A stretch of DNA of 64,000 nt. Origin: Thalassovita mangrovi. Its GTDB lineage: Bacteria; Pseudomonadota; Alphaproteobacteria; Rhodobacterales; Rhodobacteraceae. The DNA is taken from NCBI RefSeq assembly GCF_009857745.1, contig NZ_WWEN01000006.1, forward strand, positions 124,001 to 188,000, given 5' to 3'. Below the pieces are notes generated by a model, which saw only the letters and a program-made list of their open reading frames with translations, did not search any database and was not told the DNA's origin. Below, one piece after another: positions 35,752 to 43,979 of this stretch. Within the stretch, counting starts at the first letter, position 1; each line of letters starts with the position of its first letter. A program made the translations under genes and the position numbers.

Positions 35752-35852
35752 TCCCCGGACCTTCCACTGGCCTCCCCCGGGACCGGGGGAGGCCGGCAGG
35801 AAACCGCTACGACCTGACGGGGCATTGCCCGCCCCGACCGAAGGAGACCGTC

Positions 35853-36470
35853 ATGACGCTGACCGCCCTCGCCCTTTTCGTGCCCGCCTGTTTCGCGCTG
35901 AACGCCGCGCCGGGGCCGAACAACCTGCTGGCCTTTTCCAACGCCTCGCGCCTGGGCTTCTGGCGCGCGGTGGCGGGCAGCATCGGACGTCTGCCCGCCT
36001 TCGCCGCAATGATCGCCATTGTCGCGCTCGGGCTCGGGGCGCTGCTGGCCGCGTCCGAGGCCGCCTTCTCGGCGGTGAAATATGCCGGGGCGGCCTATCT
36101 GATCTATGTCGGCTGGAAGCTCTGGCGCGCCCCCGCCCCCGACGCGGCCGAGATGCGCGTGCGCGACGACAGCACCTCGGCGCTGGCCCGGCGCGATTTC
36201 CTGATCGCCATCGGCAATCCCAAGGCAATCGCGATCTTCACCGCCTTCTTTCCGCAATTCGTCGATTTCGCCGCCCCGCTGGCGCCGCAATTCCTGACGC
36301 TGGGCGGGTTGTTCCTGATCATGGAACTGGCCGCCGCAGCGCTTTACGCAGGGTTGGGGCGGGTCATGTCGGGGGTGCTGACCCCGCTGCGGCTGCACCG
36401 GCTGAACCGCGGTGTCGGCGGTTTCCTGATCTTTTCCGGCCTCGCCATGGCCCTGAACCCGAAGCACTGA
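35853..36470 (+). CDS. LysE family translocator inside the choline operon
   Basis: 205 residues, an RhtB/LysE-type exporter with about six membrane helices. The family signature N-terminus (FALNAAPGPNNLLAFSNASRLGF) includes the GPN motif, and the mid-protein YAGAAYLIYVGWKLWRAP is typical. LysE proteins export amino acids and related solutes. It sits between choX and choW with an AAGGAG ribosome site and only 4 bp before choW, so it is translated with the choline importer. Export of a betaine-related or osmolyte compound is inferred from position only. It probably entered the operon as a separate gene. Confidence 0.88.
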   Translation: MTLTALALFVPACFALNAAPGPNNLLAFSNASRLGFWRAVAGSIGRLPAFAAMIAIVALGLGALLAASEAAFSAVKYAGAAYLIYVGWKLWRAPAPDAAEMRVRDDSTSALARRDFLIAIGNPKAIAIFTAFFPQFVDFAAPLAPQFLTLGGLFLIMELAAAALYAGLGRVMSGVLTPLRLHRLNRGVGGFLIFSGLAMALNPKH

Positions 36471-36474
36471 GCGC

Positions 36475-37308
36475 ATGGACTGGATCACCGACAACAAAAT
36501 TCCCGTGGGCAAATGGGCCGCCGGCATCTTCGACTGGATGCAGGCCCATTTCGTCGTCTTCTTCGACGCGCTGTCGGATGGGCTCGAGGCGCTGATCGAC
36601 GCGATCCTGTGGGGGCTGCAGACGCCGCATCCGCTGATCGTCATCGCCATCTTCGCCGCGCTGACCTATGCGCTGCACCGCAGTTGGAAAACCGCGCTGC
36701 TGGTGGCGGCCGGGTTCCTGTTCATCCTGAACCAGGATTACTGGGAAGAAACCACCGAGTCGCTGACGCTGGTCCTATCGGCCTGCGTCGTCTGTATGGG
36801 GTTGGGCGTGCCGATCGGCATCGCCGCCGCCCACCGGCCCCGGCTTTATGCCGCGATGCGCCCGGTGCTGGACCTGATGCAGACGCTGCCCACCTTCGTC
36901 TACCTGATCCCGGCCATCGTGTTTTTCGGCATCGGCATGGTGCCGGGGCTGATCGCCACCGTCATCTTCGTGCTGCCCGCGCCGATCCGGCTGACCCATC
37001 TCGGCGTGACCTCGACCCCGCAGGAATTGCTTGAGGCGGCGCAGGCATTTGGCGCCACCCCGCACCAGACGCTGGTCAAGGTGGAACTGCCCTATGCGCT
37101 GCCGCAGATCATGACCGGGCTGAACCAGACCATCATGCTGTCGCTGTCGATGGTGGTGATCGCCGCGCTGGTGGGGGCCGACGGGCTGGGCGTGCCGGTG
37201 GTGCGGGCGCTCAACCAGGTCAATACCGCGCTCGGCTTCGAATCCGGCTTCGTCATCGTGGTGCTGGCGATCCTTCTCGACCGGATGCTGAGGCTGGACC
37301 GCAAATGA
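36475..37308 (+). CDS. choW: Choline ABC transporter permease
   Basis: 277 residues of the OpuAB/ProW family with about six membrane helices. The binding-protein-dependent transport signature EAAQAFGATPHQTLVKVELP (about residues 184-203) is the loop that contacts the ATPase. DNKIPVGKWAAGIFDWMQ near the N-terminus matches choline/proline betaine permeases. It forms the membrane channel of ChoXWV. The stop overlaps the choV start (ATGA). Confidence 0.95.
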   Translation: MDWITDNKIPVGKWAAGIFDWMQAHFVVFFDALSDGLEALIDAILWGLQTPHPLIVIAIFAALTYALHRSWKTALLVAAGFLFILNQDYWEETTESLTLVLSACVVCMGLGVPIGIAAAHRPRLYAAMRPVLDLMQTLPTFVYLIPAIVFFGIGMVPGLIATVIFVLPAPIRLTHLGVTSTPQELLEAAQAFGATPHQTLVKVELPYALPQIMTGLNQTIMLSLSMVVIAALVGADGLGVPVVRALNQVNTALGFESGFVIVVLAILLDRMLRLDRK

Positions 37309-38324
37309 ACACCGCCGTTTCCTTCAACAACGTTTCCATCGTTTTCGGCGATCACCCCGACAAGGCGCTGCCGCTGATGGACAAGGGCCAAAGCCGCGCC
37401 GAGATCCAGGAAAAGACCGGCCAGATCCTGGGCGTGCACGACTGTTCGGTCGAGGTCGAAGCGGGCGAAATCCTGGTGCTGATGGGCCTGTCGGGATCGG
37501 GCAAATCCACCCTGCTGCGCGCGGTCAACGGGCTGAACCCGGTGGCGCGCGGCCATGTCGAGGTGGCGACCGGCGACACGATGGCCGATGTCACCCATGC
37601 CGACGCCAAGACCCTGCGCAGTATCCGGCAAAAATCCGTCGCCATGGTGTTTCAGCAATTCGGGTTGCTGCCTTGGCGCAGCGTGCGCGAAAATGTCTGG
37701 CTGGGGCTGGAACTGGCGGGCGTGCCCAAGGCGAAGCGGTCTGCCAAGACCGATGAGCAGCTGGCGCTGGTCGGCCTGTCGGACTGGGCCGACCGCAAGG
37801 TATCGGACCTGTCGGGCGGCATGCAGCAGCGCGTCGGCCTGGCCCGCGCCTTTGCCACCGACGCGCCGATCCTGCTGATGGATGAACCCTTTTCGGCGCT
37901 CGACCCGCTGATCCGCACCCGGCTGCAGGACGAATTGCTGGACCTGCAGGCGAAACTGAACCGCACCATCATCTTCGTCAGCCATGACCTGGACGAGGCG
38001 TTCAAGATCGGCAACCGCATCGCCATCATGGAAGGCGGCCGGATCGTGCAATGCGGCACGCCGCAAGAAATCTTCACCGCGCCCGCCACCGATTACGTCG
38101 CCGATTTCGTGGCGCATATGAACCCGCTCGGCGTGCTGTGTGCCCGCGACGTGATGGAACCGGCCAGCGGCGCCCATGCGATGCATGTCGCCCCCGATGC
38201 CAGCATCCGCGAGGTGATGGATCAGGTCCGCAACGGACCCGTCGGCGTGCGCGAACACGGTCAGCTTATCGGCCAGATCACCGCCGAACAGGTGCTGGAA
38301 AAGCTGCTCGATCCGCGCGGCTGA
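37305..38324 (+). CDS. choV: Choline ABC transporter ATP-binding protein
   Basis: 339 residues. Walker A GLSGSGKST is at about residues 60-68, the signature DLSGGMQQRVGLARA at about 167-181, Walker B ILLMDEPFSALDPL at about 187-200 and the H-loop SHDLDEAF after it, followed by a C-terminal CBS-like regulatory region (about 280-339) as in ProV/OpuAA. In relatives the CBS part senses ionic strength. It is coupled to choW by a 4-bp overlap and ends the operon. Confidence 0.95.
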   Translation: MNTAVSFNNVSIVFGDHPDKALPLMDKGQSRAEIQEKTGQILGVHDCSVEVEAGEILVLMGLSGSGKSTLLRAVNGLNPVARGHVEVATGDTMADVTHADAKTLRSIRQKSVAMVFQQFGLLPWRSVRENVWLGLELAGVPKAKRSAKTDEQLALVGLSDWADRKVSDLSGGMQQRVGLARAFATDAPILLMDEPFSALDPLIRTRLQDELLDLQAKLNRTIIFVSHDLDEAFKIGNRIAIMEGGRIVQCGTPQEIFTAPATDYVADFVAHMNPLGVLCARDVMEPASGAHAMHVAPDASIREVMDQVRNGPVGVREHGQLIGQITAEQVLEKLLDPRG

Positions 38325-38328
38325 GGCG

Positions 38329-39234
38329 TCAGACCTTGGTGGCCAGGGCGGGCGGCGTCACCATGCGCCGCTTCAGCACCGCTTCGCGCCAGGTGATGAA
38401 GCTGACCGATCCCACGATCACCAACCCGCCGACGATCACCCAGAAATCCACCCCTTCGCCGAACACGAAATAGCCCAGCAACACGGCCCAAAGCAGTTGC
38501 AGGAACGACACCGGCTGGGTCACCGTCACCGGCGCGGCGGCGAAGGCCAGCGTCATGGTGTAATGCCCCGCCGTGGCCGCGCAAGCGACGCAGAACAGGA
38601 TGAACAGCGCCTCGGCGTCCGGCGTCACCCAGTTCGCGATCGCCATCGGCGCCAGCCCGATCGACACGAAGATCGACAGCATCGCCACCACGACGGCGGC
38701 ATTGACCTCGGTCGCCAGCACCTTTGCCAGCAGGTAGGACGCGCCGAAGACCAGCGCGGTGATCAGCATCGCCATATGCCCCGGTCCGATTTCGCGGAAC
38801 CCCGGCCGCAGGATGATCAGCGCCCCGACCAGCGCCAGGACCACCGCCAGGATGCGCCGCGCCGCCAGCTTTTCGCCCAGGAAAAATGCAGCACCCAGCG
38901 TGACATAGATCGGCGACATGAAATTCATCGCGGTGACGTCGGCGATCGGGATGCGCGCCATGGCGTAGAACCACAGCGCCACGCCGAAGGAATGCGCCAA
39001 CCCGCGCGCCGCGAACAGCCCCCATTGCCGCCGGGTCAGCCCCGAGCGCAGCAGCGGCCGCAGCATCGGGATGACGAAGATCACCCCCATGGCATAGCGC
39101 AGGAAAGCCGCCTCGGACGCCGGCACGCGCGGCCCCAGCAGCTTGACCAGCGCGGTCACGCCGACGAACAGCAGCCCGGTCACCAGCATCCAGAAGACAC
39201 CAACCACCGGTCGAGAGGTTGTTTCGGTACTCAT
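38329..39234 (-). CDS. DMT (EamA) family transporter
   Basis: 301 residues with ten predicted membrane helices in two EamA repeats, the first around FWMLVTGLLFVGVTALVKLL and the second starting GPGHMAMLITALVFGASYLL. The motif AFFLGEKLAARRILAVVLAL ends the first repeat. Such proteins are inner-membrane exporters of metabolites, often of unknown substrate. The start is placed at 39234 (MSTETTSRP); ATGs at 39243 and 39270 are also in frame, and none has a clear ribosome site. It converges on choV with 4 bp between stops. Confidence 0.85.
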   Translation of the reverse strand: MSTETTSRPVVGVFWMLVTGLLFVGVTALVKLLGPRVPASEAAFLRYAMGVIFVIPMLRPLLRSGLTRRQWGLFAARGLAHSFGVALWFYAMARIPIADVTAMNFMSPIYVTLGAAFFLGEKLAARRILAVVLALVGALIILRPGFREIGPGHMAMLITALVFGASYLLAKVLATEVNAAVVVAMLSIFVSIGLAPMAIANWVTPDAEALFILFCVACAATAGHYTMTLAFAAAPVTVTQPVSFLQLLWAVLLGYFVFGEGVDFWVIVGGLVIVGSVSFITWREAVLKRRMVTPPALATKV

Positions 39235-39282
39235 GCGCCGCATGAATTCACGAACCGCGCCAATGCGCAAGCCGCGAACCGG

Positions 39283-39876
39283 TCAGATTAGCAAAGACGC
39301 TGCGACGGCCCACATGATCAGCCCCACCACTGCCTCGAAAACCTGCCAGGCGCGCGGTCTGGCGAAGACCGGCGCCAGCATCCGCGCGCCGAACCCGAGG
39401 GTCATGAAGAAGGTCAGGCTGGCCGCGCTGCCGCCCAGGGCGAAGCCCAGCCGGTCGTTATATTGCGACGACACCGATCCCATCAGCACCAGCGTGTCGA
39501 GATAGACATGCGGGTTGGCCCAGGTGAACAGCAGGCAGGTGACCACGGCGGCCCAGAGCGACGGCGCCGCCGCGCCGCCGCTGCGCAAGGCATCCCCGCC
39601 GCGCCAGGCGGCGATGAAGGCTTTGAGGCCGTAGGCGAACAGGAACGCCGCCCCGCCCCACCGCATCAACGGTTCGAACCAGGGCAAAGCGCGGGCCAGC
39701 CCGCCGAAGCCCGCGACGCCCGCCGAGATCAGCACCGCATCGCTGAGCGCGCAGATCGCCACGATGGGCAGCACGTGCTTGCGCAGCAGCCCTTGCCGCA
39801 GAACGAAAGCGTTCTGCGCCCCGATCGCCACGATCAGCGAAAGACCAAGCCCGTATCCGGCAATCCAAGCGTCCAT
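39283..39876 (-). CDS. argO: LysE/ArgO-type amino acid exporter
   Basis: 197 residues with six membrane helices. It begins MDAWIAGYGLGLSLIVAIGAQNAFVLRQGLLR, in which GAQNAFVLRQGL is the ArgO/LysE signature. The gene is divergent from a LysR-type ArgP homologue, the arrangement known for argO-argP and lysE-lysG, in which the regulator senses arginine, lysine or both and turns on the exporter. Substrate arginine/lysine is therefore likely. GAGG ribosome site present. Confidence 0.88.
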   Translation of the reverse strand: MDAWIAGYGLGLSLIVAIGAQNAFVLRQGLLRKHVLPIVAICALSDAVLISAGVAGFGGLARALPWFEPLMRWGGAAFLFAYGLKAFIAAWRGGDALRSGGAAAPSLWAAVVTCLLFTWANPHVYLDTLVLMGSVSSQYNDRLGFALGGSAASLTFFMTLGFGARMLAPVFARPRAWQVFEAVVGLIMWAVAASLLI

Positions 39877-39929
39877 TGCAGCCTCATTTCTTACACCGGC
39901 TTTGACTAGCGCCCGGGGGTTCGTTATTC

Positions 39930-39944
39930 AAATTAAAGTAATTT
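39930..39944. promoter_or_regulatory. Inverted repeat in the argO-argP control region
   Basis: AAATTA-AAG-TAATTT, a perfect 6-bp inverted repeat within an AT-rich 88-bp divergent intergenic region, 20 bp before argP. A plausible ArgP-binding site. Confidence 0.45.
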
Positions 39945-39964
39945 ACTCTTCATAAGCATTTCTA

Positions 39965-40843
39965 ATGTTCGACTACGATCAGCTGGAAACCCTTGCGGCG
40001 GTGCTGCGCACCGGCAGTTTCGACGCGGCGGCGGCCGAACTGCACGTGACCCAATCCGCCGTGTCGCAACGCATTCGCCAGCTGGAAGAACGGATCGGAT
40101 CGCCCCTTGTTCTGCGCGGCCATCCCTGCACCGGGACCGAGGCCGGGCTGCGGCTGGCCCGCCATGCCGAAGAGGTCGCGCTGCTGGAAAGCCAAGTGAG
40201 CGACGCCCTGCCCCGCCCCTCGGCCCGATTGCGCATCGCGGTGAATGCCGACAGCCTGGCGACCTGGGTGTTGCCGGCGCTGGCCGAACACCCGTCGCAT
40301 TACTTCGATCTGGTGGTGGACGATCAGGATCATTCCGCCGATTGGCTGAAACGCGGCGAAGTCAGCGCCGCGGTGACCTCGGTCGCGCGGCCGCCGAAAG
40401 GATGCGACAGCGTGAAGCTCGGAAACTTCCGCTATATCGCCACGGCGAGCCCGGATTTTATATCCAGATATTTATCCACAGGTGTCACGGCGGCAAATCT
40501 GCTGCAAGCGCCTATGCTAGTTTTCAACATGAAGGATGACTTGCAATACACTTGGATTAAAGAGTATTTTCAAGTTATCCACAGGCCGAAATCACATCTC
40601 ATTCCATCCACACAGGGCTTCGTCGACGCGGCCTTGCTTGGCATGGGCTGGGGATTAAATCCCGAAGCCCTGGTGCGCGATCACCTGCGGTCCGGCGCCC
40701 TGGTGCCGCTGATTCCGGATGCCGAATACGATATTCCGCTGTTTTGGCAGTCCAGCCGGCTGATGTCCCGTGCCCTGGCCCCGCTGGAACGGTCGATCCG
40801 GCGCGTGGCGCAGCAGGAGCTCATCCAAGATCAGTCAAACTAA
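39965..40843 (+). CDS. argP: LysR-family regulator ArgP (IciA/LysG)
   Basis: 292 residues. The winged helix-turn-helix is at residues 3-62 (DYDQLETLAAVLRTGSFDAA, TQSAVSQRIRQLEERIG), and the effector domain has DSLATWVLPALAEHP (about 94-108) and the AFNxxDDLQ-like VFNMKDDLQY. E. coli ArgP activates argO and was first found as IciA, an inhibitor of chromosome initiation. From about 40450 to 40610 the gene is much AT-richer than its first half and contains two perfect DnaA boxes, one coding LST with a TTA codon at position 170 and one in the QVIHR segment, shifted by one base. Confidence 0.93.
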   Translation: MFDYDQLETLAAVLRTGSFDAAAAELHVTQSAVSQRIRQLEERIGSPLVLRGHPCTGTEAGLRLARHAEEVALLESQVSDALPRPSARLRIAVNADSLATWVLPALAEHPSHYFDLVVDDQDHSADWLKRGEVSAAVTSVARPPKGCDSVKLGNFRYIATASPDFISRYLSTGVTAANLLQAPMLVFNMKDDLQYTWIKEYFQVIHRPKSHLIPSTQGFVDAALLGMGWGLNPEALVRDHLRSGALVPLIPDAEYDIPLFWQSSRLMSRALAPLERSIRRVAQQELIQDQSN

Positions 40844-40915
40844 ACGCTTGATTCAAATTGGGATAATCAGACTTTCCACAAAGTTATCCACAGGCCTGAT
40901 TGAAGGTTATCCACA
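40472..40915 (+). other. Cluster of four perfect DnaA boxes across the argP 3' end
   Basis: TTATCCACA occurs at 40472-40480, 40575-40583, 40884-40892 and 40907-40915, all on the plus strand. Each is followed by GG, and the last three share the 14-mer GTTATCCACAGGCC. Near-matches include CTTTCCACA (40872-40880). GANTC sites, the CcrM methylation target, lie at 40850-40854 and 40928-40932. I found no other perfect box in the window. The density fits a DnaA-binding locus such as an origin or a titration/control site. No dnaA, dnaN, gidA, parAB or hemE gene is near, so the origin role is unproven. Confidence 0.6.
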
Positions 40916-41198
40916 GGCCAGCCACAGGAATCTATTTCCCCAGGTTTTTCCACCGGGCCTTTCCGGGCCTGTCACAGCCGCCCTCCTCCCTGGGGATGAC
41001 GGTGGGGATTATCGCTGTTTTCCACCTTTACTCCCGGCAACGGCATCTTAGCCGCCCTTCACCTGCCAAAACCGCAAACAAGGCCGAAATATCGCAATAA
41101 GACAAACTTTAGAAATTATAATCCACTCTTTCGAGACAAATACATCAAAATGAGACAATGATTTCCACGACGAAATTCGACTTCTCGGCGCCCAAAAC
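40916..41198. other. Noncoding region with AT-rich segment between argP and yebC
   Basis: No gene is visible. After the last DnaA box come several TTTCCACC/TTTTCCACC near-matches (around 40946-40952 and 41018-41025). About 75 bp (41085-41160) is rich in A and T for this genome (for example AATATCGCAATAAG and AAATTATAATCC). The AT-rich part could be a DNA-unwinding element if the boxes act as an origin. Confidence 0.45.
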
Positions 41199-41224
41199 GC
41201 AAAACGGCGCCCCGGGGGGCGCCG
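41199..41224 (-). terminator. Terminator of yebC
   Basis: Stem CGGCGCCCC / GGGGCGCCG, followed on the minus strand by TTTTGCGTTTT, about 22 bp after the yebC stop. Confidence 0.8.
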
Positions 41225-41245
41225 AATTCGCTCTGAGAACCGCTT

Positions 41246-41986
41246 TTACAGCTGTTCCATCACCTCGTCGGAGGCTTCGAAATTGGTGGTGACCCGCTGA
41301 ACGTCGTCGTCGTCTTCCAGCGCATCGACCAGCTTCATCAGCTTCTGCATGCCTTCCAGGTCCAGCTCGGTGGTGGTGGTGGGTTTCCACACCAGCTTGG
41401 TCGATTCCGACTCGCCCAGCTCGCCTTCCAGCGCGTTCGACACTTCGCTCAGGTCGGTATCGGCGCAATAGATGATATGGCCGTCTTCCGAGCTTTCCAC
41501 GTCCTCGGCACCCGCTTCGATCGCCGCCATCATGACGGTGTCGGCATCGCCCACTTCCGCCGGGTAGGACACTTCGCCCTTGCGTTCGAACATGAAGCCG
41601 ACCGAGCCGGTTTCGCCCAGGTTGCCGCCGTTCTTGGTGAAGGTGGACCGCACGTTCGATGCGGTGCGGTTGCGGTTGTCGGTCATCGCCTCGACGATCA
41701 CCGCCACGCCGTTGGGGCCATAGCCCTCGTAGCGGATTTCTTCGTATTCGTCGCCCTCGCCCGCCTGCGATTTCTTGATCGCGCGGTCGATCACGTCCTT
41801 GGGCACCGAATTCGACTTGGCTTCCTTCACCGCAAGGCGCAGGCGCGGGTTCTTTTCGGGGTCCGGATCGCCCATCTTCGCGGCGACGGTGATTTCCTTC
41901 GACAGTTTAGAAAACAGCTTCGAGCGCAGGGCGTCCTGGCGCCCTTTGCGGTGCTGAATATTCGCCCATTTTGAATGGCCGGCCAT
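41246..41986 (-). CDS. yebC: YebC/PmpR family protein
   Basis: 246 residues with the invariant family opening [19 protein letters not shown], the [20 protein letters not shown] motif (about residues 89-108) and the three-domain layout of YebC. Members were described as DNA-binding regulators (PmpR), and in recent work some act as ribosome-associated factors that relieve stalling at proline stretches. Cytoplasmic. Strong CGGAGG ribosome site. It is a single-gene unit with its own terminator; in many bacteria yebC lies by ruvC, which is not the case here. Confidence 0.95.
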   Translation of the reverse strand: MAGHSKWANIQHRKGRQDALRSKLFSKLSKEITVAAKMGDPDPEKNPRLRLAVKEAKSNSVPKDVIDRAIKKSQAGEGDEYEEIRYEGYGPNGVAVIVEAMTDNRNRTASNVRSTFTKNGGNLGETGSVGFMFERKGEVSYPAEVGDADTVMMAAIEAGAEDVESSEDGHIIYCADTDLSEVSNALEGELGESESTKLVWKPTTTTELDLEGMQKLMKLVDALEDDDDVQRVTTNFEASDEVMEQL

Positions 41987-42076
41987 GATGCCTCCGATCG
42001 ATTTCGCTTGGTTTGCGATGTTCTATATTGCACCGGGGCGGTGGGCTGCAAGCCTCCGGCCCCGGAAATGAAGGGC

Positions 42077-43855
42077 TCAGAGCGGCCAAATCACCGGGAT
42101 CAGCGCCGAAGCGAGGATTCCCATGCTCAGGTTCAGCGGGATGCCAACCCGCAGGAAGTCGGTGAACTTGTACCCGCCCGGCCCGTAGACCAGCATGTTG
42201 GTCTGATACCCGATCGGCGTGGCGAAGCTGCACGAGGCCGCCACCATCACCGCCACCACCAGCGGCCGCGCGTCGATCCCCATCGCACCGGCCAGCCCTA
42301 TGGCGATCGGCGTCACCACCACCGCGACGGCGTTGTTCGACACCATCTCGGTCAGCACCGAGGTCAGCAGGTAGATCCCCCAGACGATCAGGAAGGGCGG
42401 CAGGCCCTGCAGCCACGGCGCCACCGCGTCCACAATCAGCGCCACCGCCCCGGTATGATCCAGCGCCGCGCCGATCGCCAGCATGGCAAAGATCAGCGCC
42501 AGCAAGCGGCCCTCGACGAAGGAAAAGGCTTCCTCGGAATCGATGCAGCGGGTGACCAGAACGATGCCCACGGCGATCACCGCCAGGTACAGGATCGGCG
42601 CCACGCCAAGCCCGGCCAGCACCACCACCGACAGCAGCGAAATCACCGCCAGCGGCGCGTGGCCGCGGCGGAAGGCGCGGACCGACGGGTGGCTGACATC
42701 GACCATGTCCATGTCGCGCGCCAGCTTCTGGATATCCTCGGGCGCGCCTTCCAGCAGCAGGGTATCGCCGACCCGCACCACCAATTCGTCCAGCTGCCGG
42801 CCGATATTCTGGTTCCGCCGGTGCACCGCCAGCGGGTAAACGCCGTAACGGCGGCGCAGGCGCATCGATCCCAGCGACCGGCCCACCATCTTGCAATCGG
42901 GGGTGATCAGCACCTCGACGGTGGAGGTTTCCACCGCGCCGACCTGGTCCAGCCGCTTCAGGCTCTTGTTACGCTGCAGGCTCAGCAATTCGGTCATCTG
43001 GGTGCGCAGAACCACCCGGTCGCCGACCTGCAGCCTGACATCCTTGAGATTGTGCCGCAGCGAGGTGTCGCCGCGGATCACGTCGATCAGCCGCACGCCT
43101 TCGCGCTTGAACAGCTGCACGTCGAGGACGTCGCGCCCGATCAGGTTGGATTCGGGCGGGATCACCGCCTCGGTGAAGAATTTCATCTTCGAGCGGTCCG
43201 ACAGCATCGACGCCATCGAGGTCCGTTCCGGCAGCAAGCGGCGCCCGAAGATCAGCAGATAGATCATGCCCCAAGCCACCAGAACGACGGCCAGCGGGGT
43301 CACCTCGAAGATGGAGAACCCTTCCAGCCCCTTGGCCCGCGCCACCCCGTCGACCAGCAGGTTGGTCGAGGTCCCCACCAGCGTCAGGGTGCCGCCGATG
43401 ATCGCGGCATAGCTGAGCGGAATCAGCAGCTTGGACGACGCCACCCCGATGGTGCGCGACAGTTGGACGAAGACCGGGATCATCACCACCACCACCGGGG
43501 TGTTGTTCATGATCGCCGAGGCCAGCACCACGACGGCCAGCATCATCGCCAGCGCCAGCTTCGGGCTCTTGCGGGCCTGCCGGTCGGCGGCGGCGGTAAA
43601 GGCGTCCAGCGCGCCGGTCCTGACCAGCGCCCCCATCACGATGAACATCGCCGCGATGGTCCAGGGCGCCGGGTTCGACAACACCCCAAGCGCCGCCTCA
43701 TAGGGCAGCAGCCCCAGGGCCAGCAGCACCGCGACACCGGTAATGGCCACCACCTCTGTGGGCAGCACTTCCTTGACGAAAAGGACGAACATCCCCAGCA
43801 CCACGCACAGGGTCAAAACGGCCTGCGCGGTCTGGGACAAATCAATCAGCAGCAT
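42077..43855 (-). CDS. SLC13 (divalent anion:Na+ symporter/ArsB-like) permease with RCK_C domains
   Basis: 592 residues. Two blocks of hydrophobic helices (about 5-190 and 400-592) surround a soluble middle part (about 210-380) with two TrkA_C/RCK_C domains: the first around GRDVLDVQLFKREGVRLIDV, the second around VGRSLGSMRLRRRYGVYPLA. The membrane motif SAIMNNTPVVVVMIPVFVQL matches the SLC13/CitT/ArsB fold. Such RCK-containing members transport sulfate or other anions in bacteria, but the substrate here is unknown. It starts at ATG 43855 with a weak ribosome site and seems to be monocistronic. Confidence 0.85.
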   Translation of the reverse strand: MLLIDLSQTAQAVLTLCVVLGMFVLFVKEVLPTEVVAITGVAVLLALGLLPYEAALGVLSNPAPWTIAAMFIVMGALVRTGALDAFTAAADRQARKSPKLALAMMLAVVVLASAIMNNTPVVVVMIPVFVQLSRTIGVASSKLLIPLSYAAIIGGTLTLVGTSTNLLVDGVARAKGLEGFSIFEVTPLAVVLVAWGMIYLLIFGRRLLPERTSMASMLSDRSKMKFFTEAVIPPESNLIGRDVLDVQLFKREGVRLIDVIRGDTSLRHNLKDVRLQVGDRVVLRTQMTELLSLQRNKSLKRLDQVGAVETSTVEVLITPDCKMVGRSLGSMRLRRRYGVYPLAVHRRNQNIGRQLDELVVRVGDTLLLEGAPEDIQKLARDMDMVDVSHPSVRAFRRGHAPLAVISLLSVVVLAGLGVAPILYLAVIAVGIVLVTRCIDSEEAFSFVEGRLLALIFAMLAIGAALDHTGAVALIVDAVAPWLQGLPPFLIVWGIYLLTSVLTEMVSNNAVAVVVTPIAIGLAGAMGIDARPLVVAVMVAASCSFATPIGYQTNMLVYGPGGYKFTDFLRVGIPLNLSMGILASALIPVIWPL

Positions 43856-43979
43856 TCACATCCGCTCGCATGGTGACAATCCGGCACAGTTTCGCGCAGC
43901 GGCGGGGGCGCAACAAGCGCTTTGTCGCCACGAGCGGCAAACTGGCGCTTTTTGCGTCACTTCAAAGCCATAGCGGGCG

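Noticed and set aside
43860-43979. Hairpin-like sequence after ymdB
   Set aside because: Only short imperfect AGCGC/GCGCT pairing with an interrupted T-run; not strong enough to call a terminator.
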